Below, piece after piece: positions 32,540 to 39,576 of a DNA stretch of 64,000 nt. The translations under genes and the position numbers were made by a program. The notes beneath the pieces were generated by a model. The model was not told the origin of the DNA, made no database searches, and saw only the letters and a program-made list of their open reading frames with translations. Source of the DNA: Oscillospiraceae bacterium. Its GTDB lineage: Bacteria; Bacillota; Clostridia; Oscillospirales; Ruminococcaceae. The stretch covers positions 74,774 through 138,773 of the forward strand of contig JAGZUF010000003.1 in the NCBI GenBank assembly GCA_018380115.1. The letters run 5' to 3'. Within the stretch, counting starts at the first letter, position 1, and the number at the start of each line of letters is the position of its first letter.

Positions 32540-34195
32540 AACCACATCGCCCCCTATTCCTATAAACGCGCGCCGCCCGCCGGATTCTTCAGGCGGCGGA
32601 AATGATACAGAAAAAGGCAGGCCTGACGGCCTGCCTTCTTTGGCTCCCCCGGCTGGGGTGCGCTCAAAAAATTCTGTAATGGCAGTCTCGGCATCAGCCA
32701 GCTTGCACCAGACCACCACATGACCGTCATGCGGGCCATCCTCAAAAAGTTCTGCACGGGCCACAAGGCGCTGCAGGATTTGCGCCTTGAGCTCTTCGTC
32801 CTTTTTCGCTCCCTCACGGAAGCAGTACAGCCAAGCGGCAACATCTTCCGCGCGGACGGTTTCTTTTTCTTTTGCTTCGGCATCCTCTATGCGCTGCTGG
32901 ATGCCTGTGCGCCGCCGCTCTGCATCGATAAGCATATCCCTCGTTGTGTCCGTAATGATGCCGGCAGCAATGGCACGGCTGATGTTGTTGATTTCTGTAT
33001 TCACCGCGGCCAGCTCATCCAGCAGGCGCAACTTTTCGGCGCCCGTTGTTGCCGTTTCAGCCGATAGCTTTTCGGCCTGCAAGGCGATGCGGGCGATGTT
33101 CTCATCGGTGAGAGTACCTATTACTGCACGGAAGACGGCATCCTCAACAATCTCTTTGCGCACCAATTTCTGCTTGCAGCTGTGGTTTTTCAGACGATTG
33201 TCGCACCGATAATAACGATATACATTTTTCACCCCATGTGACATGGCCCCATAAGCGATTGCCCCATACATTGGAGCACCACAGAGGCCGCAGAAAAGAC
33301 GGGGCGTGAGATAGTATTCTTCCAGCGCGCGGGCACGCTGCGGCATATGCTTTCCATCCAACTTGGCGTTTATGCGGCGCCAAAGGTCTGGCTCCACCGC
33401 GGCGGGGAAAATCCCCTCTTTCAGTATCTCATCCTTAAAACGAAACACCCCCATCAGGCGCACGTTTCGGAATGATGCGCTCAACGTAGTGGGGTTCCAC
33501 TTATGCCCCTGCCGTGTTTTGTAGCCTGCCGCATTGATATACTCGCAGCACTGACGCAACGTGGCCCCCTCATCATACATTACCGCGGCTTGTCGCATAA
33601 CGCGCGCAGCGGGCTCATTGAGCACAATTTTTTTGTTGGTGTCTGCCATTAGCCACATGGGCAGAGAGCCTGGCGTGCGATAATCTGCAGCCGCATCACG
33701 CATGCCGCGCTTTGTGTCTTCACTTACACCCAGCGAATACACCTCGGCGTCAGCGCCGTAGATGGCGCGCATATAAACCCCACCGCTGCCCTCTGGCACA
33801 ACATCGTGCACGCTTTGCATGGTTACAGACACTTTACGCAGGTCTTCCATTGTGATGACCTGTTCTGTGAGATTACGAAAAAAGCGGTTGAATTTGTATA
33901 CCACAATAGTGTCAAATTCGCCCCGCTTCGCATCTTCCAGCATGCGGCGGAACTCAGTGCGCTTAGTGCTGGTGCGTCCGGATTTGGCCCGGTCTATGTA
34001 TGCGCGCACAACTTTCAAATCTTTCTTTTGACAGTATTCCTGAATTTCACGAAGCTGGCCCTCGATGGACAATTCCTGCTGTTTGTGAGAGGAATACCGG
34101 GCGTAGATGGCCGCCCTTGCCGTTTTGGGCACCTGATCTTCTGCCGGCTTCGCCCGTGCAATTTGCGTTTGTGCCAGCTCCAGCGCCAAACTCAT
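31856..34195 (-). CDS. int: Large serine integrase fused in frame to the host BceR regulator
   Basis: One uninterrupted 779-residue frame. Residues about 28-165 are the resolvase catalytic domain with nucleophile Ser35 in YARYSSHKQQELSIEGQ. About 180-290 is the recombinase domain, then a zinc ribbon (FCGLCGAPM ... CDNRLKNHSC), then a coiled coil (about 385-480). From residue 553 it is the complete BceR. Ordinary large serine integrases end around 500-550 residues. The first codon is ATG at 34195 behind GGAGGTG. A terminator hairpin lies inside the linker (32611-32635). Integrases of this type sit at the prophage end next to the attachment site, so the junction lies between about 32540 and 32650. 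Confidence 0.9.
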   Translation of the reverse strand: MSLALELAQTQIARAKPAEDQVPKTARAAIYARYSSHKQQELSIEGQLREIQEYCQKKDLKVVRAYIDRAKSGRTSTKRTEFRRMLEDAKRGEFDTIVVYKFNRFFRNLTEQVITMEDLRKVSVTMQSVHDVVPEGSGGVYMRAIYGADAEVYSLGVSEDTKRGMRDAAADYRTPGSLPMWLMADTNKKIVLNEPAARVMRQAAVMYDEGATLRQCCEYINAAGYKTRQGHKWNPTTLSASFRNVRLMGVFRFKDEILKEGIFPAAVEPDLWRRINAKLDGKHMPQRARALEEYYLTPRLFCGLCGAPMYGAIAYGAMSHGVKNVYRYYRCDNRLKNHSCKQKLVRKEIVEDAVFRAVIGTLTDENIARIALQAEKLSAETATTGAEKLRLLDELAAVNTEINNISRAIAAGIITDTTRDMLIDAERRRTGIQQRIEDAEAKEKETVRAEDVAAWLYCFREGAKKDEELKAQILQRLVARAELFEDGPHDGHVVVWCKLADAETAITEFFERTPAGGAKEGRPSGLPFSVSFPPPEESGGRRAFIGIGGDVVMYRIMVVEDDDAIAGVLQRTLEKWGYEVRRTEDFENVIEEFLHFEPHLVMMDISLPFFDGYHWCAEIRKISKVPVLFLSAAGENLNIVMALSMGADDFITKPFDLSVAVAKVEALLRRTYSFGAQSGAALAVGGAMLDLKSACLHYEGKKLELTKNEFRILQMLFEHKGEIVTRDTLISALWGQDAFLDDNTLTVNVARLRSHLEEIGLGGLVRTQKGVGYLVEEQT
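32611..32635 (-). terminator. Rho-independent terminator inside the integrase-bceR frame
   Basis: Perfect eight-pair stem GGCAGGCC / GGCCTGCC with a four-base loop followed by TTTTT on the minus strand. It most likely ended integrase transcription in the phage, and it now lies within the fused frame ahead of bceR. Confidence 0.75.
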
Positions 34196-34294
34196 AAAAA
34201 AACACCTCCGGGAGACTTGTAAAAGCCCGCCCGAAAGAGGTATAATGCAGTTGCTTGGGCTGCATTGTTCCTCTTTTGAACAAGCTGTCTATGT

Positions 34295-34330
34295 AAACCG
34301 CCTACGGTTGCCGCCGTGGGCGGTTTTTTT
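34295..34330 (+). terminator. Hairpin between the MNT-HEPN gene and the integrase
   Basis: Arms AAACCGCC / GGGCGGTTT with an inner GGTTGCCGCC region, followed by seven T on the plus strand. It overlaps the stop of the minus-strand MNT-HEPN gene; on that strand the T-run is weak. Confidence 0.5.
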
Positions 34331-34997
34331 ATTTCATATATGTTATGGCCGCATCGAACAACGCCAAGTATTTTTGGCTGATATGCCCAAAAATTTCTTT
34401 TGCCGTTTCCTCATTGTAAATGTGGCTTGTCAAGTTTCGGTCTTCCAGCAGGCTGAGCCAGCCGGATTCATCCGAAATGAGCCCAAACGCAAAGGCCTGC
34501 CGGATGGTAGCCTTCGGGCTGTTCAATTCGGTGTAGCCCTGGTCTATCAAGTATTCACGCATCGTTTTCCACGCCAGTTCTGTGCAAAACTCAAAACGCT
34601 GGATTACACCATCCCGGACGGATTCGAGCGCGGTTTTGTCGTAATCGGCCAGCGCCTCGCGCAGACGCGCCACAGCATCCACCAACTGCCGGTATTTTTC
34701 ACTGAATTTGTTCATCAAGTCTATACCATCCCTTTCAATGTTTTGCAAAAACAAGGGGGCCATACCCGGCCGGATGTGGACAATGTCCAGCTTCAGCAGG
34801 GTGGGCAGTTCCTCGCAGGCAGCCCCAAAAGCGCCGCGCTGAGATTCCGGCATGCCGTACACGGCCAGGTCAATATCACTTGCCGGCCGGTTGTCTCCGC
34901 GCGCGCGAGAGCCAAACAGCACTAGCTTCTGCGCGCCGTAACGGCGGCCCAGCGCAACGATGCTGTGGTACAGATTTTTTATATCGTGTTCCGGCAT
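34329..34997 (-). CDS. MNT-HEPN fusion: nucleotidyltransferase joined to HI0074-type HEPN domain
   Basis: 222 residues. The N-terminal minimal nucleotidyltransferase has the full motif G29-S30-x10-D41-x-D43 (FGSRARGDNRPASDIDLAVYG) and a third acidic D71 (KLDIVHI). The C-terminal HEPN domain (about 95-222) has R187-x4-H192-x-Y194 in EDRNLTSHIYNEE. In the characterised MntA-HepT pair these belong to two proteins: HepT is an RNA-cleaving toxin and MntA AMPylates the Tyr of this motif. Here both are in one chain. It lies in the cargo position between integrase and repressor. I infer a self-neutralised toxin-antitoxin or defence protein. Its leader carries a CRISPR-like repeat (35019-35050). Confidence 0.9.
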   Translation of the reverse strand: MPEHDIKNLYHSIVALGRRYGAQKLVLFGSRARGDNRPASDIDLAVYGMPESQRGAFGAACEELPTLLKLDIVHIRPGMAPLFLQNIERDGIDLMNKFSEKYRQLVDAVARLREALADYDKTALESVRDGVIQRFEFCTELAWKTMREYLIDQGYTELNSPKATIRQAFAFGLISDESGWLSLLEDRNLTSHIYNEETAKEIFGHISQKYLALFDAAITYMK

Positions 34998-35018
34998 TTT
35001 GTGTCCTACCCTTCATTC

Positions 35019-35050
35019 ATTTCAATCCACGTCCCCCGTGAGGGGAGCTG
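35019..35050 (-). repeat. Solitary type I-C-like CRISPR repeat in the leader of the MNT-HEPN gene
   Basis: On the minus strand a 32-base element begins CAGCTCCCC, continues TCACGGGGGA and ends CGTGGATTGAAAT. The ending is the highly conserved 3' part of type I-C repeats (GTGGATTGAAAY), and the C-run/G-run hairpin and total length also fit. Only this one copy is seen in the window; there is no array and no cas gene. Its 3' end is 21 bases before the MNT-HEPN ATG, so the position of a spacer is occupied by the ribosome binding site and start codon. Confidence 0.65.
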
Positions 35051-35059
35051 GCAAACGAA

Positions 35060-35096
35060 AAGCGAGGCTTGCCTTTCAGCAAACCCCGCTTTTTAC
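35060..35096. terminator. Terminator between the GIY-YIG gene and the CRISPR-like repeat
   Basis: Imperfect 11-base stem (GCGAGGCTTGC / GCAAACCCCGC, nine pairs) flanked by AAAA and TTTTT. Works best on the plus strand, but minus-strand CTTTTC could also end transcription of the upstream GIY-YIG gene. The following bases 35097-35265 hold no recognisable gene. Confidence 0.5.
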
Positions 35097-35265
35097 AGGT
35101 GAGCAATATTCTACGCCATGCGGCACCCCGTCACTCGCGGAGGCTAAACATACACGTTCGTCATATTCTGGCCGTGACGACCGGCAGCATCTCTGCCTAC
35201 CTGTATTATTTGCGGTTTTGCTGTTTTTGGCAAGTGTCTGGATAATTTATCCTCAGATTTTATAT

Positions 35266-36789
35266 TTAGTCCTCTTCATCGCAATCTTCTTCGAACGATT
35301 CTTCTAAAATATCCTTCTCTACAACCCTATCAATAGAAAGGCTCTGCCTATATTGTTCTGCCAAAACTGTTCTACGGAATTCGGCCGTTGGCGCAATCTC
35401 TTCCACCAATTCTTCCAGCTCATCAAGAGAAACATGGAAAAACTCTTTGCGCAGATTGACTTTATTGACACGCTTATCATTGAGAATGTGATGCAGATTT
35501 GTTTCAAGCGAAACTGCATCATTTGAAAAAATCATCGAGTGCACATCAAACGGGAAAGGAACACTGGCACTACTCAATTCATTCACACGTTCCATAGGGT
35601 CTAACCTGCGGGTCATTCCAATCTTAAACACATCTTCTCCGAAAGAACCAATATTACTAATAACATAAACGTTGCCGGCCTTGCCATTTTGCAAGTTTAT
35701 AATTTTATCCTTTTGCTCGCTAACAGCCGCCAGTTGCCTTTGCAATTCTTCCACACGGATTTGTAATTGAGCGAGTTTTTCGGCATCTTCGCAGTGTGCC
35801 ATTTGCTCATTAAGTTGGCCTATCTGCTCATGAAATTTACTTTCTTCTTTTTCAATCTGCGCTTTCTGCCGCTCTAACTCTCTTCGCTCCTCTGCTTCCT
35901 GCCGCATCTGCTCCCGAATGGCGCGCTGTTCTTCTTTAGCGCGTTCTTTTTTCACATAATACTCGTATTCAATACGAACTGCTTCACAAAAATAGTATTC
36001 TATCTCTCCAATAAATTTCCGCATTGTTGGAGCGATACTCTGATTTCCTTCAACGGCTATTGTAAAATACTTCTTTGTTACTTTCCGAACATTATCAAGA
36101 GCATCTTCCAGTTTGCCGAAGTGAAGCGCATATAAAATGTTTTGCAATTCCGCTTCCAAGGCGATGACCATAAGTTTATAGATAGTCATATTCGCCTTGG
36201 TTGTATATCTGCCTTGGTATTTTTCTAGGAGTGTCCGTATTTGCTTTTCATTTTCGCGATACCTTTTACGCAAATCTCGAACATTTAGGCACTGTAAATC
36301 AAGTTCGACGGTGGGGGTTATAAAATCCGTTACTTCATTCAGCAATTTGTGTGTTGCCTCATTGTCAGTGGCAAACTCGACCTCATCATACCAATCACAG
36401 GCATGCTGAATTGCTTTAAGCAATTCCCTTCCTTTTTGGGCTTTGCGAATTGCAGCCTGCGCAGCTTTTTCTCTTTTTTCTGCATCTGCTGCAGCTTCTT
36501 CCGCCTGTGCCTGTGCCTGGATTCTCGCTGTTTCCGCATTCTGCCGGCGTATTTCTACAGCCTGCAAATCCTTTTCCGCTTCCAAAAGCGCGGCTTCTTT
36601 TGCCTCTTTTTTTAATCGCTCGTATTCTTCCTGCTTATTTTCCAGTTTATTCTCTAACTCATGAACAGCCGCAGTAAGGTGGCTTTGTCTTTTTTCAATC
36701 GCGTCCAATGTCGCGCAATCTGAACACAATCCATTTTCATTTAATTTTCGAAACAGACCGCCTCTCCCGCAACGACTACACCTTGCCAT
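35266..36789 (-). CDS. Zinc-ribbon, coiled-coil, GIY-YIG-type (T5orf172-like) prophage protein
   Basis: 507 residues. A four-Cys zinc ribbon at 4-25 (CSRCGRGG...LCSDC) is followed by a coiled coil (about 35-125), a helical middle domain (about 130-285, DUF4041-like), a second coiled coil (about 285-365) and a C-terminal GIY-YIG superfamily domain. The latter begins VYVISNIG at 374, has KIGMTRR at 389-395, E429 in SLETNLH and LRKEFFHV at 446-453. The GIY-YIG tyrosine motif is degenerate (VYVI/KIG), as in T5orf172 proteins. Such proteins occur in temperate-phage accessory loci; a role in superinfection control or DNA cleavage is possible but unproven. It ends in a very acidic tail. Confidence 0.8.
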   Translation of the reverse strand: MARCSRCGRGGLFRKLNENGLCSDCATLDAIEKRQSHLTAAVHELENKLENKQEEYERLKKEAKEAALLEAEKDLQAVEIRRQNAETARIQAQAQAEEAAADAEKREKAAQAAIRKAQKGRELLKAIQHACDWYDEVEFATDNEATHKLLNEVTDFITPTVELDLQCLNVRDLRKRYRENEKQIRTLLEKYQGRYTTKANMTIYKLMVIALEAELQNILYALHFGKLEDALDNVRKVTKKYFTIAVEGNQSIAPTMRKFIGEIEYYFCEAVRIEYEYYVKKERAKEEQRAIREQMRQEAEERRELERQKAQIEKEESKFHEQIGQLNEQMAHCEDAEKLAQLQIRVEELQRQLAAVSEQKDKIINLQNGKAGNVYVISNIGSFGEDVFKIGMTRRLDPMERVNELSSASVPFPFDVHSMIFSNDAVSLETNLHHILNDKRVNKVNLRKEFFHVSLDELEELVEEIAPTAEFRRTVLAEQYRQSLSIDRVVEKDILEESFEEDCDEED

Positions 36790-36819
36790 TGAAACCTCTC
36801 CCCCTACTTGCTTTAGACT

Positions 36820-37455
36820 TTATAAATCCTTGCGAATTTGCACCACGCGGCCAAGCACACGGATGGGCACTTTTTTGGCATCGTAAATCTGCGGCTGGTG
36901 TTCCGGATTGTAGGATTTCGGCGTGAGGATTACCGTGCTGCCCTGGCGGTGCCAGTATTTCACGGTGGCATCATAGCCATTTACCAGCACAACGGCTATA
37001 TCGTTTTCCTCCACCATATCCTGCTGACGCACCACGATAATATCGCCATCGTCCATGCCGGCGGCCGTCATGCTGTCACCATGTATGCGCAAACCAAAAT
37101 ATTTATGGCCGTCGTCGCGATCCAGCGGAATATAGCCCTCGATATTTTCTTCGGCATACATCGGCATGCCAGCGGCCACGCGGCCAAGCAGTGGAATCCG
37201 CTGCGCAGAAGGCCAAAATGGCACGGCTCCGATTTTAGTCAATTCCGAATCTTCATCCCAACCCATAACGTATTCGGGAGAAGAACCCAATGCAATCGCC
37301 ATTTTCTCGAGACGGTCCAACGGTATTTTATCCGTTGTACCGCTGATATACCTTTGCAAAGCAGATTTCGGCAGATTGGTTTTTACCGCCAAATCTCCAT
37401 ATGACAATCCACTATCAGCAAACAATCGCTGCAAGCGTTTTGCTATATCATTCAT
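36820..37455 (-). CDS. Prophage repressor, HTH plus S24/LexA-type self-cleaving domain
   Basis: 211 residues. N-terminal HTH_XRE domain (about 1-65, LSYGDLAVKTNLPKSALQRYISG). The S24 peptidase domain (about 85-211) has cleavage site A95-G96 (GRVAAGMPMY), nucleophile S128 in GDSM and K166 in ATVKYW. This is the CI-like repressor that holds lysogeny and is inactivated through RecA-stimulated self-cleavage after DNA damage. It is divergent from the cro-like gene, and the 175-base intergenic region contains the operators and both promoters. Ribosome binding site AGAAGGAGAAG precedes ATG 37455. Confidence 0.95.
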   Translation of the reverse strand: MNDIAKRLQRLFADSGLSYGDLAVKTNLPKSALQRYISGTTDKIPLDRLEKMAIALGSSPEYVMGWDEDSELTKIGAVPFWPSAQRIPLLGRVAAGMPMYAEENIEGYIPLDRDDGHKYFGLRIHGDSMTAAGMDDGDIIVVRQQDMVEENDIAVVLVNGYDATVKYWHRQGSTVILTPKSYNPEHQPQIYDAKKVPIRVLGRVVQIRKDL

Positions 37456-37484
37456 GAGCTCTTCTCCTTCTTTTTATTGGTTTC

Positions 37485-37513
37485 ATTATAGCATTGCCGT
37501 CCCAAAAATACAA
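37485..37513 (-). promoter_or_regulatory. Repressor promoter
   Basis: On the minus strand -35 TTGTAT (37513-37508) and a perfect -10 TATAAT (37490-37485), spaced 17 bases, with operator O1 lying between the boxes and over the -35. That placement allows autoregulation. Confidence 0.6.
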
Positions 37514-37606
37514 TATACAAAAACAAAAAAATTAAATTTCATCCCATTTTTGGATTGACATTTCGAAACATGTTATGCTATACTCATGTTGTCCTAAAAA
37601 TGGGAT
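37499..37606. promoter_or_regulatory. Lysogeny-switch operators O1-O3
   Basis: A shared site TCC-AAAAATGGGA occurs three times: 37499-37511 (GTCCCAAAAATAC), 37541-37555 in reverse orientation (ATCCCATTTTTGGAT, nearly palindromic) and 37591-37606 (GTCCTAAAAATGGGAT). O2 abuts the -35 of the rightward promoter and O3 follows its -10. A fourth copy lies beyond the cro-like gene (37836-37851). Confidence 0.7.
37555..37584 (+). promoter_or_regulatory. Rightward early promoter of the prophage
   Basis: -35 TTGACA (37555-37560) and -10 TATACT (37579-37584), spacing 18, sandwiched between operators O2 and O3. It should drive the cro-like gene and the early operon when the repressor is removed. Confidence 0.7.
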
Positions 37607-37629
37607 AGAAAGGAATAGGAGGTGAACTC

Positions 37630-37842
37630 ATGAATAAAAATCTCTTTCTGCAAAAACTCATTGCTGCCGGTTATACTCAAAAAAGCCTTGCCCAAGAAAT
37701 CGGAATGGCTAAAAACACATTGTGCAATAAAATCAACGATAGAACGAAATTTAGCACAGATGAAGTAGTCTTAATTTGTGATATTCTGGGCATTAAAGAC
37801 AACAGCGAAAAGGCTCAAATTTTTTTATCCAAAACGTCCTAA
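37630..37842 (+). CDS. Cro-like HTH regulator
   Basis: 70 residues made almost entirely of one HTH_XRE fold: LIAAGYTQKSLAQEIGMAKNTLCNKINDRTKFSTDEVVLICDILGI. The recognition helix is AKNTLCNKIND. ATG at 37630 has AGGAGGTGA nearby. First gene of the rightward operon and divergent from the S24 repressor, so a Cro-type antirepressor role is the simplest reading. The stop overlaps the edge of operator O4. Confidence 0.88.
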   Translation: MNKNLFLQKLIAAGYTQKSLAQEIGMAKNTLCNKINDRTKFSTDEVVLICDILGIKDNSEKAQIFLSKTS

Positions 37843-37851
37843 AAATGAGAC
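37836..37851. promoter_or_regulatory. Fourth operator copy O4 past the cro-like gene
   Basis: GTCCTAAAAATGAGAC differs at two positions from O3 (GTCCTAAAAATGGGAT). It overlaps the stop of the cro-like gene. It could be a looping site or a second control point for downstream early genes. Confidence 0.5.
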
Positions 37852-37881
37852 AGATGTAATTTATCAAGCGAGGTGAACAAC

Positions 37882-38103
37882 ATGGGAACACTGGCCGTCG
37901 ATGCCGCCCCGCGGGTGGAGACTGCCCCACTGTGCACCGCGGACATTACCGCGCTGGCGGAGGTAATCAACCGGCGCGGGCTGTATTCTGCGGCGCCGGA
38001 AAGCGAAAATTTCTACGCAAGCCCGGCCGGGCGGCGGATGGCAGGTATTCTTGCCGCGCTGCGCCGCCCGGCTGAGGAAAACACTGAACAGAAAGCGGGG
38101 TGA
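37882..38103 (+). CDS. Small early phage protein, function unknown
   Basis: 73 residues (MGTLAVDAAPRVETAPLCTADITAL...). ATG at 37882 follows GAGGTG at six bases. The C-terminal half is Arg/Ala-rich (ASPAGRRMAGILAALRRPAEEN) and probably helical. It lies in a tight run of small early genes; no family recognised. Confidence 0.6.
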   Translation: MGTLAVDAAPRVETAPLCTADITALAEVINRRGLYSAAPESENFYASPAGRRMAGILAALRRPAEENTEQKAG

Positions 38104-38108
38104 ACACG

Positions 38109-38345
38109 ATGAATGCAGTGCATGAAAAAATGGCACAGGCATACGAACTGACCTTGCAACTGGCGGAGCCCAAAAACCTGCAGGCCAAAGGCGCGGCCTT
38201 TTGCTACAGCAGTTACAAGGATGAGATGACGGTAAGCGTTGACGGGCGGCTGTACACTGTGCGCGGCGAGAACGGCGCGCATGACAAGGCCATGGCGGAA
38301 TGCCTTACCGCACTGAAAAATGCTGTGGAGGTATCACAAAAATGA
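38109..38345 (+). CDS. Small early phage protein, function unknown
   Basis: 78 residues from ATG 38109 (MNAVHEKMAQAYELTLQLAEPKNL), with ribosome binding site GGGGTG. It is a mixed alpha/beta small domain (AAFCYSSYKDEMTVSVDGRLYTVRG). The stop overlaps the next start as ATGA. Not recognised. Confidence 0.65.
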   Translation: MNAVHEKMAQAYELTLQLAEPKNLQAKGAAFCYSSYKDEMTVSVDGRLYTVRGENGAHDKAMAECLTALKNAVEVSQK

Positions 38346-38617
38346 GCACAGAAAAGAAAGCGGGCGCCCGAGTGCTGGAACACTCGAACGCCCAGAGCGT
38401 CAAATCTTGGCCGATTGACGCTTTTATTTTACCCCGTACACGCCCGGCCGTCAAGCGCGCCCTGCGCGACACATTATGCGTGGCGCTTGCCTTGGCCGCC
38501 CTAGCCGCCCTAGACGGCGTTTTCAGCGCGGGCGGCGGTGTATATGCCTTTTTCCTTTTCGCGGCTTTTACAGCCCTTTCCGGGGCTGTGGCGCACACAG
38601 GAGGCAAGAGAACATGA
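38342..38617 (+). CDS. Small phage membrane protein, function unknown
   Basis: 91 residues from ATG 38342 (MSTEKKAGARVLEHSN). Two predicted membrane helices fill the C-terminal half (LCVALALAALAALDGVF and GVYAFFLFAAFTALSGAVAH). Overlaps both neighbours as ATGA, so it is translated within the early operon. Its role is unknown. Confidence 0.6.
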   Translation: MSTEKKAGARVLEHSNAQSVKSWPIDAFILPRTRPAVKRALRDTLCVALALAALAALDGVFSAGGGVYAFFLFAAFTALSGAVAHTGGKRT

Positions 38618-39273
38618 ACATCACCGCGCCAGAGCAATGGCAGGCAGAGCGCCTGCAGGGTATTGGAGCCAGCGAGGCCAGCGCCGTCATCGGGAAAAAC
38701 CCCTGGATGTCCAATGTGGATTTGTGGCGCATCAAAACCGGCCGCAAGGCCGCCGAAGATATCAGCGACAAGGCGTGTGTGCAGTACGGGCATGATGCCG
38801 AGCCCCTCATCCGCGGGCTGTTTGCACTTGATTACAAAGACATCTACAAGGTGGAATACCGCGGGGCCTTTGATATGGTGCGCAGCGCACAGCACCCTTT
38901 TATTTTTGCCACACTGGACGGGCGGCTTACTGAGACAGCCACCGGGCGGCTGGGGGTGTATGAGGGCAAGACCACCGAAATCCTGCGCAGTATGCAGCGC
39001 GAAAAATGGCGCACGCCGGACGGGCGCCCCCGCCTACCGGACAACTACTATGTGCAGGTGCTGCATCAGCTGCTTGCCACGGGCTGGGAATTTGCCGTGC
39101 TGCATGCCCAGCTTAAAAGCACATGGGGCAACGAATTTGTGGCCACGCGGCGCACGTTTGTGATTGAGCGAGCCGAGGTGCAGGCAGACCTTGATTTTTT
39201 GTTAGAGCACGAGCTGCGGTTTTGGGAGTATGTGCAAAACGACCATGAGCCGCCGCGCATTATTGATTTTTAA
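38614..39273 (+). CDS. YqaJ-family viral recombinase (lambda-type exonuclease)
   Basis: 219 residues from ATG 38614 behind AGGAGG. It has the YqaJ/lambda-exonuclease nuclease motifs: GIGASEASAVIGKNPWMSNVDLW, CVQYGHDAEPLIRG, FATLDGRL and the catalytic GVYEGKTT, then YYVQVLHQLLATG. It degrades one strand to give a 3' overhang for the RecT annealase encoded about 1.5 kb downstream. Together they form the phage single-strand annealing recombination system. Confidence 0.92.
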   Translation: MNITAPEQWQAERLQGIGASEASAVIGKNPWMSNVDLWRIKTGRKAAEDISDKACVQYGHDAEPLIRGLFALDYKDIYKVEYRGAFDMVRSAQHPFIFATLDGRLTETATGRLGVYEGKTTEILRSMQREKWRTPDGRPRLPDNYYVQVLHQLLATGWEFAVLHAQLKSTWGNEFVATRRTFVIERAEVQADLDFLLEHELRFWEYVQNDHEPPRIIDF

Positions 39274-39295
39274 ATTTTGGAAGGAGAACAAGACT

Positions 39296-39562
39296 ATGAC
39301 AATCGACAAGCTGAACCATGCAAAGGCAATCGCCGCAGAAATTGACATGCTGGACGAGCAGATGCGCCGCCTTGGCAGCCTGCTGCGCAATGAGGAAAAT
39401 GGCGCTATGCTCTCTTTGACACTGGTTAAAAAAGGCATCACGCTTTGCAGCGTGCGCATCGATAACCTGACGGAACGCGGGCTTGCCAATATGCTGGCGG
39501 GCATCATTGCAGACCTCAACGAGCAAAAACACGCACGCCAAAACGACTTGGCCTCGCTGTAA
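39296..39562 (+). CDS. Small helical phage protein, function unknown
   Basis: 88 residues from ATG 39296, ribosome binding site AAGGAG. Predicted helix-sheet-helix (LNHAKAIAAEIDMLDEQMRRLGSLL ... NLTERGLANMLAGIIADLNEQKHAR). Lies between the YqaJ nuclease and DUF1351 genes, so it may be part of the recombination module. Confidence 0.65.
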   Translation: MTIDKLNHAKAIAAEIDMLDEQMRRLGSLLRNEENGAMLSLTLVKKGITLCSVRIDNLTERGLANMLAGIIADLNEQKHARQNDLASL

Positions 39563-39576
39563 GTAAGGAGGATGCT

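Noticed and set aside
34219..34283. Attachment site (att) for the prophage upstream of the integrase gene
   Set aside because: The junction must lie on the bceR side of the integrase; without the other prophage end the core cannot be defined, so no att feature is called.
35019..35050. A full CRISPR array
   Set aside because: Only one repeat-like element exists here, with no second copy or spacer series and no cas genes; it is reported as a solitary repeat.
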